In this document: piece after piece, positions 1 to 4,860 of the stretch
Layout: each line of letters begins with the position of its first letter
How positions within the stretch are numbered: the stretch's first letter is position 1
Assembly: GCF_027922045.1 (NCBI RefSeq)
Contig: NZ_BSEX01000013.1
Coordinates: 18,362 to 26,068 of the forward strand
Length of the DNA stretch: 7,707 nucleotides
From: Microbacterium terregens
GTDB lineage: Bacteria > Pseudomonadota > Alphaproteobacteria > Sphingomonadales > Sphingomonadaceae
Direction of reading: 5' to 3'
Notes under the pieces: generated by a model
Seen by the model: the letters and a program-made list of their open reading frames with translations, nothing else
The model's database searches: none
Told to the model about the DNA's origin: nothing
Program-made: the position numbers and the translations under genes

Positions 1-131
1 GCTTCGACGGTGCGGCCGCTTTCGAAGAGCGGCGTCACCGTGAACAGCGCCAGCGCGCCGCCGATCGTGCCGATCACGCCGGCAAGGGTGCGGCGCTTGG
101 GCGCCGGGGCGGGGGTGCGCGTGTCGGTCAC
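1..131 (-). CDS. Probable phage lysozyme (endolysin), N-terminal 43 codons only
   Basis: This reading frame opens with GTG and runs off the left edge of the window. It encodes a basic, proline-rich N-terminus (residues 1-14), one hydrophobic segment (about 16-33), then the motif PLFESGRTVE (34-43). A membrane anchor or signal-arrest helix followed by an FE-x-G-R motif is typical of phage glycoside hydrolase family 24 lysozymes, where the Glu (here E37) would be the catalytic acid. The rest of the active site is outside the window. The GTG start overlaps the holin stop as GTGA and has a good ribosome binding site, AAGGA (positions 142-138) with 6 nt spacing. Its place directly after a holin fits a lysis cassette that would cut peptidoglycan from the periplasm. 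It could instead be a spanin-like membrane protein. The lysozyme call rests on context and the short motif. Confidence 0.6.
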   Translation of the reverse strand, partial: MTDTRTPAPAPKRRTLAGVIGTIGGALALFTVTPLFESGRTVE

Positions 132-472
132 GGCTTGTCCTTTCGAGCGGGGAAGAAGCGGTCGCGGATCAGGCCGGGCAGGCTGCCGGCGACGTCGGCC
201 GCGCTGGCGATGAAGCGCGGGGTGGATTTGAAGGCGACCATGCCGGCGCTGAAGCCGATGCCCTGCAGCACGAATGGGTCGAAGGCGTAGACCGCACCGA
301 TGCCGCGCTGGGCGAACCAGCTGACGGTGGTGCCGGCCGCGAACTGGATGCAGCGCTCCGACCAGGTCAGGCCCTTCTCATGAGCGAGGCTGACCGCCGC
401 GCCGAGCGCGCCCGGCGACAGACCTGCGAGGAAGGTCAGGAAGGAGTCGAGGATGTCGGGAAGCTTGGACAT
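128..472 (-). CDS. Putative phage holin (LydA / holin superfamily III-like)
   Basis: This 114-residue protein has three hydrophobic stretches, at about residues 11-29, 42-62 and 67-84, and a basic, charged C-terminal tail (RDRFFPARKDKP). Size, three-helix layout and the text SPGALGAAVS near residue 19 and GFSAGMVAFKSTPRF near residue 73 resemble LydA-type holins of P2-like phages. Holins accumulate in the inner membrane and open it at a set time so that the endolysin can act. It starts 2 nt after the tail protein X stop and its own stop overlaps the GTG of the probable lysozyme, so the three should be translated together. No strong ribosome binding site is visible, consistent with coupling. 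P2 also has its holin (Y) directly after X. The holin role is inferred from position and topology. Confidence 0.72.
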   Translation of the reverse strand: MSKLPDILDSFLTFLAGLSPGALGAAVSLAHEKGLTWSERCIQFAAGTTVSWFAQRGIGAVYAFDPFVLQGIGFSAGMVAFKSTPRFIASAADVAGSLPGLIRDRFFPARKDKP

Positions 473-474
473 GG

Positions 475-690
475 TCAGTCCCAGAAATCGAGGAGCTGGC
501 GCTCGACCGGCGCGGCTTGCGCGGCGGGCGGGACGATGACGGGCGTGCCGGTCGGCAGGATCGCGCCCAGCGCGGCCAGGCCGGGATTGGCAGCGAGGAC
601 GGTGCCCAGCGCTTCCGGCCCCAGCGCGCGCTCGCGGTGCAGGAGCTGGTCGAGGGTGTCGCCCTGGCAGGCGTGAACGACGTCGGGCAT
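475..690 (-). CDS. X: Phage tail protein X (P2 gpX family)
   Basis: This 71-residue protein closely follows P2 gpX (67 residues), a small LysM-like tail protein. The recognisable pieces are QGDTLDQL (residues 9-16), VLAANPGLAALGA (31-43), LPTGTPVIVP (45-54) and an aromatic C-terminus ending FWD. In P2, X is an essential tail gene lying between head completion gene L and the lysis genes, as it does here. Its ATG shares one base with the TGA stop of L (TGATG at 692-688), and its own stop is 2 nt before the holin start. Translation is therefore expected to depend on ribosomes finishing L. Nothing in the sequence looks damaged. Confidence 0.92.
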   Translation of the reverse strand: MPDVVHACQGDTLDQLLHRERALGPEALGTVLAANPGLAALGAILPTGTPVIVPPAAQAAPVERQLLDFWD

Positions 691-1175
691 CAGATCAGCT
701 CGACCGTCGTGCGGGTAGTGCCCAGGATGTCGCGGATTGCGTGAACCGCATCGCGGCGCAGCTCGCCGATGGAGAGGTCGAGCGCCGCGGCATCGCGATC
801 GCCGGCGGCGGTGGTGTCGAGATCGCGATGGCGCTCGATCAGCTCCAGCTTGGTCAACGCGCCCACCGCACGGTGGAAGGAGATGACCAGGCGGCTTTCG
901 CCCCCGAAGCTGCGGGCGGGCACGTCCGCCAACGACTCATAGCCTGCGGCCGTTTGCCGCATCGTCCAGACGCCGAGCTGGTTGTCGACCGAGATCAGTG
1001 CCTCAAGGATGGCGGCGCGCAGCCGCTCGGGGGTGACCTTGCTGGTGTCGCCCAGGCGGTGTTCGCGGCGCAGCTGCGCCGGGTCGACTGCCGGGTACCA
1101 GGGGTCGTTGATGACCGCCTCGACCGTGTCGACGGCATCCGGAACGACCGAGCCGATGCAGCCGAAACCGCTCAT
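690..1175 (-). CDS. L: Phage head completion/stabilization protein (P2 gpL family)
   Basis: This 161-residue protein matches the P2 gpL family (about 169 residues). Landmarks are NDPWYPAVDPAQLR (residues 23-36), a predicted helix TPERLRAAILEAL (48-60), AAGYESLADVPA (76-87) and a C-terminus ending TTVELI. In P2, gpL acts after DNA packaging, stabilising the filled head and preparing the connector for tail joining. The first 20 residues extend beyond the conserved core. The ATG at 1175 is supported by an ATGA overlap with the upstream 69-residue membrane protein gene, and no other good start is seen. No clear ribosome binding site precedes it, which fits coupled translation. Confidence 0.9.
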   Translation of the reverse strand: MSGFGCIGSVVPDAVDTVEAVINDPWYPAVDPAQLRREHRLGDTSKVTPERLRAAILEALISVDNQLGVWTMRQTAAGYESLADVPARSFGGESRLVISFHRAVGALTKLELIERHRDLDTTAAGDRDAAALDLSIGELRRDAVHAIRDILGTTRTTVELI

Positions 1176-1381
1176 ACGAGCAGCCGGGCGGCGCAGGTGG
1201 CGCCGATGAGGAAGAGGATCAGCCCGACAGTGCCGAAGATGCCGAACGCCAGGCGCATGCCTTCCTCGCCGAGGTCACGCCCGACCGCCACGCCGATGGC
1301 ACCGGCGAGCGTCAGCAGCGCGCCACCGGCCATGGCCAGGACAGCAAGGATCGTCAGGCAGATGGCGGTGACGGGCGGCAT
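1172..1381 (-). CDS. Small two-helix membrane protein between M and L, unknown function
   Basis: I do not recognise this 69-residue protein. It is almost entirely hydrophobic, with one segment at about residues 5-33, a short charged turn (GRDLGEEGMR, 34-43) and a second segment at about 44-67, giving a helical-hairpin membrane protein. The frame is open further upstream, to 1579, but the ATG at 1381 has a strong ribosome binding site, GAGGA at 1392-1388 with 6 nt spacing. The upstream extension is arginine- and proline-rich and overlaps the 102-residue gene, so the short form is preferred. Its TGA overlaps the ATG of L (ATGA). P2 has no gene here. Possible roles, all inferred, are a holin partner or antiholin, or a superinfection-exclusion protein. 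The lysis cassette lies downstream in the same operon but is not adjacent. Confidence 0.75.
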   Translation of the reverse strand: MPPVTAICLTILAVLAMAGGALLTLAGAIGVAVGRDLGEEGMRLAFGIFGTVGLILFLIGATCAARLLV

Positions 1382-1502
1382 CGTGGATCCTCGAAAGAAA
1401 ACGGGGGTGGGGATCGGAGGATCGCGGCCCTCAGCCCGAAGGCCCTCCCGCGTCTTGCGATCCGCCCCCGCGCCGGGGGGGCAGCGGGTGGTCGCCGAAG
1501 GG
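1382..1502 (-). other. Structured GC-rich spacer between 102-aa and 69-aa genes
   Basis: This 121-base gap is the longest untranslated stretch in the leftward operon. Read on the minus strand it holds the second half of the hairpin at 1492-1514, then a GC stem (CCCCCG at 1465-1470 pairing with CGGGGG at 1474-1479, 3-nt loop). After that come GGATCGC/GCGATCC arms (1419-1425 and 1457-1463) enclosing a short GCC-TTCG-GGC hairpin, and finally the ribosome binding site of the 69-residue gene. A modest T-rich run (TTTTCTTT, complement of about 1393-1401) follows but is not next to a stem. I see no convincing promoter. Confidence 0.5.
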
Positions 1503-1514
1503 CTACTTCGGCGA
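1492..1514 (-). other. Hairpin over the stop codon of the 102-aa gene, copy 2 of a shared motif
   Basis: Arms TCGCCGAAG (1492-1500) and CTTCGGCGA (1506-1514) pair perfectly over 9 bp around a 5-nt loop. The TAG stop of the 102-residue gene (1505-1503) sits in the loop. The central 19 bases (1494-1512) match the hairpin after the capsid gene (2636-2654) at 16 positions, and two of the three differences form a compensated base pair. No T-run follows in the leftward direction, so a classical intrinsic terminator is not supported. An mRNA-stabilising or processing element is possible. Confidence 0.6.
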
Positions 1515-1811
1515 GAAAGCAGGTGGATTGATTCTGATGAATTGCTCCAGGCGGCCATTGCCATCCGACACGGCTGCAATCTGGCCGGGTAGAAAAACGC
1601 CGTCCGTGGGCTCTTCGCCGACGATGCCGTTGAGCAGGCCGATCAGGCCGGCATGATAACCCTCGCCGTGGCGCCCCACCTGCACCGTAGGGTGACGGGC
1701 GAGGGCAAGATTGCACTCAGGCCGGTGCTTTACGAGCGCATCCATCCAGTCGCGATCGAGCGCGACAAGGCTGTTGAGGAAGGCGACCAGCGCATCGGGA
1801 TCCTGTCGCAT
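1503..1811 (-). CDS. Unrecognised 102-aa cytosolic protein inserted between M and L
   Basis: This is a soluble, globular-looking protein with no signal peptide or membrane segment. It begins with helix-like text (ALVAFLNSLVALDRDWMDALV, about residues 7-27), followed by HRPECNLALARHPTVQV (29-45), GLIGLLNGIVGE (55-66) and a strand-rich C-terminus (GQIAAVSDGNGRLEQF). It faintly resembles a widespread family of small conserved hypothetical proteins, but I cannot name it or give a function. The ATG at 1811 lies 2 nt after the TAG of M, with GGAACAGG inside the end of M as a likely ribosome binding site, so expression should be coupled to M. P2 has no gene between M and L. Composition differs from its neighbours: about 59% G+C by hand count over 1511-1620, against 75% over 1021-1080 in L. 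This suggests later acquisition. It is a reasonable accessory (moron) candidate. Confidence 0.75.
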   Translation of the reverse strand: MRQDPDALVAFLNSLVALDRDWMDALVKHRPECNLALARHPTVQVGRHGEGYHAGLIGLLNGIVGEEPTDGVFLPGQIAAVSDGNGRLEQFIRINPPAFSPK

Positions 1812-1813
1812 TG

Positions 1814-2578
1814 CTAGACCTGTTCCGTGGGCGGTTGTGCGGCAGCGAGGCGCTTCTCGACACCGCGGAGAATGGATTTGACGCCGACGCGATCATGCAG
1901 CGCCTGCGCTTCCTTCAGCGCCAGCATCGAGCGGCACAGCAGGGGCAGTGCATCGCCTCCCGACTCCTCGGCGGTGCGGGCGGCGCGATCGAGCTCGAAG
2001 CCGATCGCCTTCATGAGCTTGGCGCGCACCTGGTCGTGCATGTCGACGCCGTCGACCAGCGCCTCGATCTGCTCCAGCACCGCCAGGTCGAAGGGCTCGC
2101 CGGCGGCCTGTGCCTTGATGGCGGCCTCCGCGACTTCCTCGACGATCAGCGTCGCGGCGGTGCGCTCATAGCGTTGGGGCATGGGAACATCGTGGCGCAG
2201 GACGTGCTCGATCAGGGGCATGGCGCCAGCGAAATCGCCAACGTCGATTTTCCAGACCATGATGGTGGGCAGCACGTCGCCGGACGCACCGGCGCCGGCC
2301 TTGGTCGCGCCAGACAGCAGCCCTTCGATCCAAGGGGCATATTCCGGCAGCATCTCGCGCTTTGCGGCGATCTTCAGCGTGATCGACTGGATCTGCTTGA
2401 GCCGGCGCAGGTCGTGCGTCAGGCGCATCGCGATCTGGGCGGCGGCGGTCGACGCTGCGCGATCGACAGAGTGGGGTGCCACCGCCGGCGAACCGGCGGT
2501 GGCGGTGCCGCCCCCATGCGGAAGGGTCGCGGCTTGGGCGGCCAGGATGCGTGCCTGGTGGCGTCGAGCGAGGCTCAT
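1814..2578 (-). CDS. M: Terminase small subunit / endonuclease (P2 gpM family)
   Basis: This 254-residue protein aligns with P2 gpM (about 247 residues). Conserved blocks are the RRHQARILAAQAA start (residues 5-17), the LKIAAKREMLPEYAPWIEG core (68-86), DVLPTIMVWKIDVGDFAGAM (101-120), VPMPQRYERTAATLIVEEVA (131-150) and a helical C-terminal part. With the large subunit P, gpM recognises and cuts cos DNA and feeds it to the prohead. The start at 2578 fits the P2 N-terminus, and GGAAAG stands 5 nt upstream. Residues 21-37 form a glycine-, alanine- and proline-rich linker whose DNA contains a perfect 11-bp hairpin. The gene follows N after an 86-bp gap and is followed after 2 nt by the 102-residue gene. 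Confidence 0.93.
   Translation of the reverse strand: MSLARRHQARILAAQAATLPHGGGTATAGSPAVAPHSVDRAASTAAAQIAMRLTHDLRRLKQIQSITLKIAAKREMLPEYAPWIEGLLSGATKAGAGASGDVLPTIMVWKIDVGDFAGAMPLIEHVLRHDVPMPQRYERTAATLIVEEVAEAAIKAQAAGEPFDLAVLEQIEALVDGVDMHDQVRAKLMKAIGFELDRAARTAEESGGDALPLLCRSMLALKEAQALHDRVGVKSILRGVEKRLAAAQPPTEQV
2478..2503 (-). other. 11-bp hairpin with TTCG loop inside the M coding sequence
   Basis: Arms GCCACCGCCGG (2478-2488) and CCGGCGGTGGC (2493-2503) are perfect inverted repeats around 4 nt. On the minus-strand mRNA the loop reads TTCG. The element lies about 75 nt after the M start codon and encodes residues 26-34 (ATAGSPAVA) of a low-complexity linker. It may slow early elongation or simply reflect GC-rich linker codons. 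No T-run follows. Confidence 0.5.
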
Positions 2579-2627
2579 TGCGACTTTCCGGGAGGGGGCG
2601 GATCAGGTGCGGGAAAGCGGCCGGTCA

Positions 2628-2662
2628 GGGTTCCCGTCGAAGTGCTACTTCGACGGGGTCCC
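2628..2662 (-). other. Strong hairpin after the major capsid gene, copy 1 of a shared motif
   Basis: Starting just after the TGA of N, arms CCCGTCGAAGT (2633-2643) and ACTTCGACGGG (2647-2657) pair over 11 bp around a 3-nt loop. GGG (2628-2630) and CCC (2660-2662) extend the stem beyond a 2x2 internal loop. On the transcript the loop is AGC. No T-run follows (AACCCTGACC), so complete termination is doubtful. A 3' stabiliser, partial terminator or processing site that raises capsid mRNA relative to downstream genes would fit the position. The core recurs at 1494-1512. Confidence 0.65.
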
Positions 2663-2664
2663 GA

Positions 2665-3762
2665 TCAGGCGGCCGGCTTCTTGCCCAGGACGATGTTCTC
2701 GACGAGCGCGGTCATGCCGTAATCCTCGACCACGTAGCTCTCGTTCACGGACTGATAGTCGGCGATCTGCTCGTAATCGGGCTCGTCGCGCAGCTGGCGG
2801 CGGCGGCTGCCCTCCTGCACATAGATCGACAGGTTATCGAGGCGCGTGACCAGCAGCGCGTCGGCCGGGAAGAACGGCACCATCACCGCCGTCTTGCCGC
2901 CCAGCTGCTTGGGAAGCGTCAGGATGCGGTTGCGCGCCTCCACCTCGGTCGGCGTGTTGCCGGCGGTGTTGATGAAGTTCGAGAAGTGGCCGTGCACCAG
3001 GTCGCGGCCGACGATCACGACCAGGTCGGTGTCGTCGCGGTTCCATTCGTCGAGCAGCTCGGTCGCGGTGAAGACCAGCGCGTCGAGGTTGGCGAAGTCG
3101 GCGGTCGCCGTGTCGGCGTTGCTGGCATCGGAGTTGACCAGCTCGACGTCATCGCCCGCCGCGACATAGATCGCCTTGGTACCGGCCGCAGCCAGCTCGC
3201 CGGTGTCCAGGACGCGCTCCGGCGCGAAGGTGCGGATCTTGTAGAGCCAACCGTAATTGATGTCCTGCAGGAGCGGGAACGCCTCGATATCGGAGTCCTC
3301 AGCGCATGCGACGCCGTTCCAACCGATCATGATGCGGTCGCGGCCGTGTTGCTTGACGATGACGTCGCCGACCAGCTTCTGGAACTCGGGCTTGTGGCGC
3401 CACTGGTCGAGCTTGGCATAGCGGATCGCGACGTCGCTGTGCGTGATCTCGCAGCGATACTTGCCGCGGTCCCCGGTGTCGGTCGGATCGGTGGCGATTC
3501 GGCGCTTGCCGGTCTTCGGATCGGTGCGGGTGCGGCTCGCGATCGGGCGAGTGACGCCCACGCCGACCTTTTCGCCTTCCTGGGCGAGGACGGGCACGAC
3601 GTTGATCTTCTGAAGGAACTCGCTGGAGAGCTGGATTACCTCTTCCAGCTTCTGTTCGATCGCGGGCGCGACCGAGAACTTGACGGTGGTGTCGGCGACG
3701 CCATTCAGCGACGCCACGCGAGCGAGGAGGGCATTGAACAGCGGGCGGGTCTGGTTGTGCAT
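2665..3762 (-). CDS. N: Phage major capsid protein (P2 gpN family)
   Basis: This 365-residue protein aligns along its length with P2 gpN (about 357 residues), the HK97-fold shell subunit. Matching blocks are the N-terminus MHNQTRPLFNALLARVASLN, SEFLQKINVVPV (47-58), GEKVGVGV (63-70), RDRIMIGWNGV (141-151), LLQDINYGWL (164-173), DLVVIVGRDL (246-255), VPFFPADALLVTRLDNLSIY (295-314) and YVVEDYGM (343-350). P2 gpN is matured by the O protease, which removes an N-terminal piece. The same is expected here because the N-terminus is conserved. The ATG at 3762 matches the P2 start and has CGGAG 7 nt upstream. The gene sits 58 bp after O, with a strong hairpin directly after its stop. Residues about 185-225 are the least P2-like part. 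Confidence 0.96.
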   Translation of the reverse strand: MHNQTRPLFNALLARVASLNGVADTTVKFSVAPAIEQKLEEVIQLSSEFLQKINVVPVLAQEGEKVGVGVTRPIASRTRTDPKTGKRRIATDPTDTGDRGKYRCEITHSDVAIRYAKLDQWRHKPEFQKLVGDVIVKQHGRDRIMIGWNGVACAEDSDIEAFPLLQDINYGWLYKIRTFAPERVLDTGELAAAGTKAIYVAAGDDVELVNSDASNADTATADFANLDALVFTATELLDEWNRDDTDLVVIVGRDLVHGHFSNFINTAGNTPTEVEARNRILTLPKQLGGKTAVMVPFFPADALLVTRLDNLSIYVQEGSRRRQLRDEPDYEQIADYQSVNESYVVEDYGMTALVENIVLGKKPAA

Positions 3763-3820
3763 GGGGTGGCTCCGGGAAAGGCGCAGGCGGTGAGGGCGGG
3801 AAGGGCGATCGAGCCGGCGA

Positions 3821-4687
3821 TCAGAAGTCGGTCTGGATCTGCGCGCCGCCGCCGGTCGAAGGCTGGCGCGTGAACTGCTGCGGTGCTTCGGTCGTCTCCA
3901 GCTTGCCCTTGACCGTCGACAGCTCGGTCTGGATGCTCGCGATGGTGGTGTTGACCGGCGCCAGCGCAGCGGCGAGCGCCTGCGACATCGTCTCGCCCAT
4001 TGCGGTGGCGAACGCCTGCAGGTCGTTGTCGTTGGCGGGCTTGGGCGGTTCGGCAGGGGTGGTGGGGGTCTCGACCTGCTTGTCGTCAGGCTTGGCGAAC
4101 TTTGCCGCGAAGCTGTCGAACATGCCCTTCAGCGACGACACCAGACCGGTCGGATCGGCAGCATCGTCCAGTTCGATGGACGCTTCCTCGGCGGCGGTGA
4201 ACAGGTTCGCCTTGTCCTGCTTGCGCGCGGCGAACGGGTTGGCGTCGCCTTTGCCGGCGGCGAACTGGAGCATCTCGGTGCCGAGGCTGGCCGGGTTGTC
4301 GGTGACCGCCAGGCCGACGAGGCCGGCCTTGCCGCTGCCGCCGAAGTTCGGCGAGATCTCGCAGCTGGTGAACAGCTTCTGCTTGGCGCGGTTGACCGAC
4401 AGCAGCTGATCGTTCGGTTCGAGCTGGGCGAGGAGCGCGAGGCGCTTTTCCTTCTTGCCCCCGATCGACAGCTCGATCTCTTCCGTCTTGAGCGCGGAGA
4501 CGGTGCCATAGTTGTTGAACGGCGGCTCGGGGCTGTAGCCGCGCAGGTGCTCGCAGTTGATGCAGGCGGTGTACGTCGCCGGGTTGCAGCCGGCCGCCAT
4601 CTGCTCGATCCAGTCGCGCTCGATGACGCGGCCGTCGGTGGTGCCCCCCTCGACGGCGATGCGGAAGAACTTGCTCTTGGTGGCCAT
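3821..4687 (-). CDS. O: Capsid scaffolding protein with protease domain (P2 gpO family)
   Basis: This 288-residue protein matches P2 gpO (284 residues) in size and layout. The N-terminal serine protease domain contains KSKFFRIAVEG (4-14), NCEHLRGYSP (44-53), TSCEISPNFGGSGKAGLVGL (107-126) and PASLGTEMLQF. By position against P2 the catalytic triad is D18, H47 and S108, all present. After about residue 160 comes a charged, glutamine- and alanine-rich helical scaffold region ending in GGGAQIQTDF. gpO scaffolds procapsid assembly and cleaves N and itself. The frame is open up to 4780, but ATG at 4687 matches the family N-terminus and has GAGGA (4702-4698) 10 nt upstream, so the extra 31 residues are excluded. 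It is the first gene of the leftward late operon. Confidence 0.95.
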   Translation of the reverse strand: MATKSKFFRIAVEGGTTDGRVIERDWIEQMAAGCNPATYTACINCEHLRGYSPEPPFNNYGTVSALKTEEIELSIGGKKEKRLALLAQLEPNDQLLSVNRAKQKLFTSCEISPNFGGSGKAGLVGLAVTDNPASLGTEMLQFAAGKGDANPFAARKQDKANLFTAAEEASIELDDAADPTGLVSSLKGMFDSFAAKFAKPDDKQVETPTTPAEPPKPANDNDLQAFATAMGETMSQALAAALAPVNTTIASIQTELSTVKGKLETTEAPQQFTRQPSTGGGAQIQTDF

Positions 4688-4860
4688 GGCGGTGCGGTCC
4701 TCGGGGTCGGTTCGATGATGCCGGGACATCGCCGGCCGTTTGCGAAGCCGAACAGGGACCGAAGGCGGGCCGCTTCTCAAGCGCGCGCAATCGTAGAGAC
4801 GGTCTCTACGATTGCCGCCGCTCCGTTTGGGCGCTGGGGCGTGGCTAGGCTCGCGCCGCC
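4688..4860. promoter_or_regulatory. Divergent late-operon control region between O and P
   Basis: This 173-bp region separates the two divergent operons, as the region with promoters PO and PP does in P2. It carries the O ribosome binding site, a 29-bp perfect palindrome centred at 4801, and a possible -10-like TAGGCT (4845-4850) for P with no -35 box at the usual spacing. On the minus strand TTGAGA (4780-4775) resembles a -35 element, but the sequence 17-18 nt downstream (CCTGTT) is a poor -10. Missing -35 elements are typical of P2-type late promoters, which need an activator. Exact transcription starts are not visible. Confidence 0.55.
4787..4815. promoter_or_regulatory. 29-bp perfect palindrome, candidate operator/activator site
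   Basis: Arms GCAATCGTAGAGAC (4787-4800) and GTCTCTACGATTGC (4802-4815) are exact reverse complements around one base. It is the longest perfect inverted repeat I found in the window, and is more A+T-rich than its surroundings. The centre is 60 nt from the P start and 114 nt from the O start. In P2 the late activator Ogr binds a dyad centred near -55. If TAGGCT at 4845 is the -10 of P, this centre would fall near -56. A dimeric regulator site serving both operons is the favoured reading. A cruciform or other role is not excluded. Confidence 0.6.

Noticed and set aside
741..1592. Rightward open frame (283 codons) across L, the 69-aa gene and the spacer
   Set aside because: It spans several real genes on the opposite strand and becomes Arg-, Ala- and Pro-rich low complexity. 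It has no ribosome binding site of note and no recognisable domain.
1811..2722. Rightward open frame (303 codons) opposite M
   Set aside because: Antisense shadow of M. Its composition is repetitive Gly, Arg, Asp and Leu, as expected from a reversed GC-rich codon pattern.
3807..3822. GATCG/CGATC hairpin near the O stop as a terminator
   Set aside because: The stem is only 5 bp, with a 6-nt loop and no T-run. Stems of this size are expected by chance at this G+C content.
2476..3873. Long rightward open frame (465 codons) opposite the capsid gene
   Set aside because: It is the antisense shadow of N and parts of its neighbours in GC-rich DNA. It has no family-like motifs, and the leftward frame is a full match to the P2 capsid protein.
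4342..4356. CGCCGAA/TTCGGCG inverted repeat within O
   Set aside because: The arms are separated by one base and encode conserved family residues (PNFGG). The sequence is explained by coding.
4086..4790. Leftward open frame in another frame of O (234 codons)
   Set aside because: Arg-, Gln- and Pro-rich frame-shifted reading of O. O itself has an intact triad and a strong ribosome binding site.
4787..4815. Palindrome as an attachment site, CRISPR repeat or intrinsic terminator
   Set aside because: It occurs once, is not flanked by spacers or an integrase, has no following T-run, and lies upstream of both divergent operons, not at a gene end.
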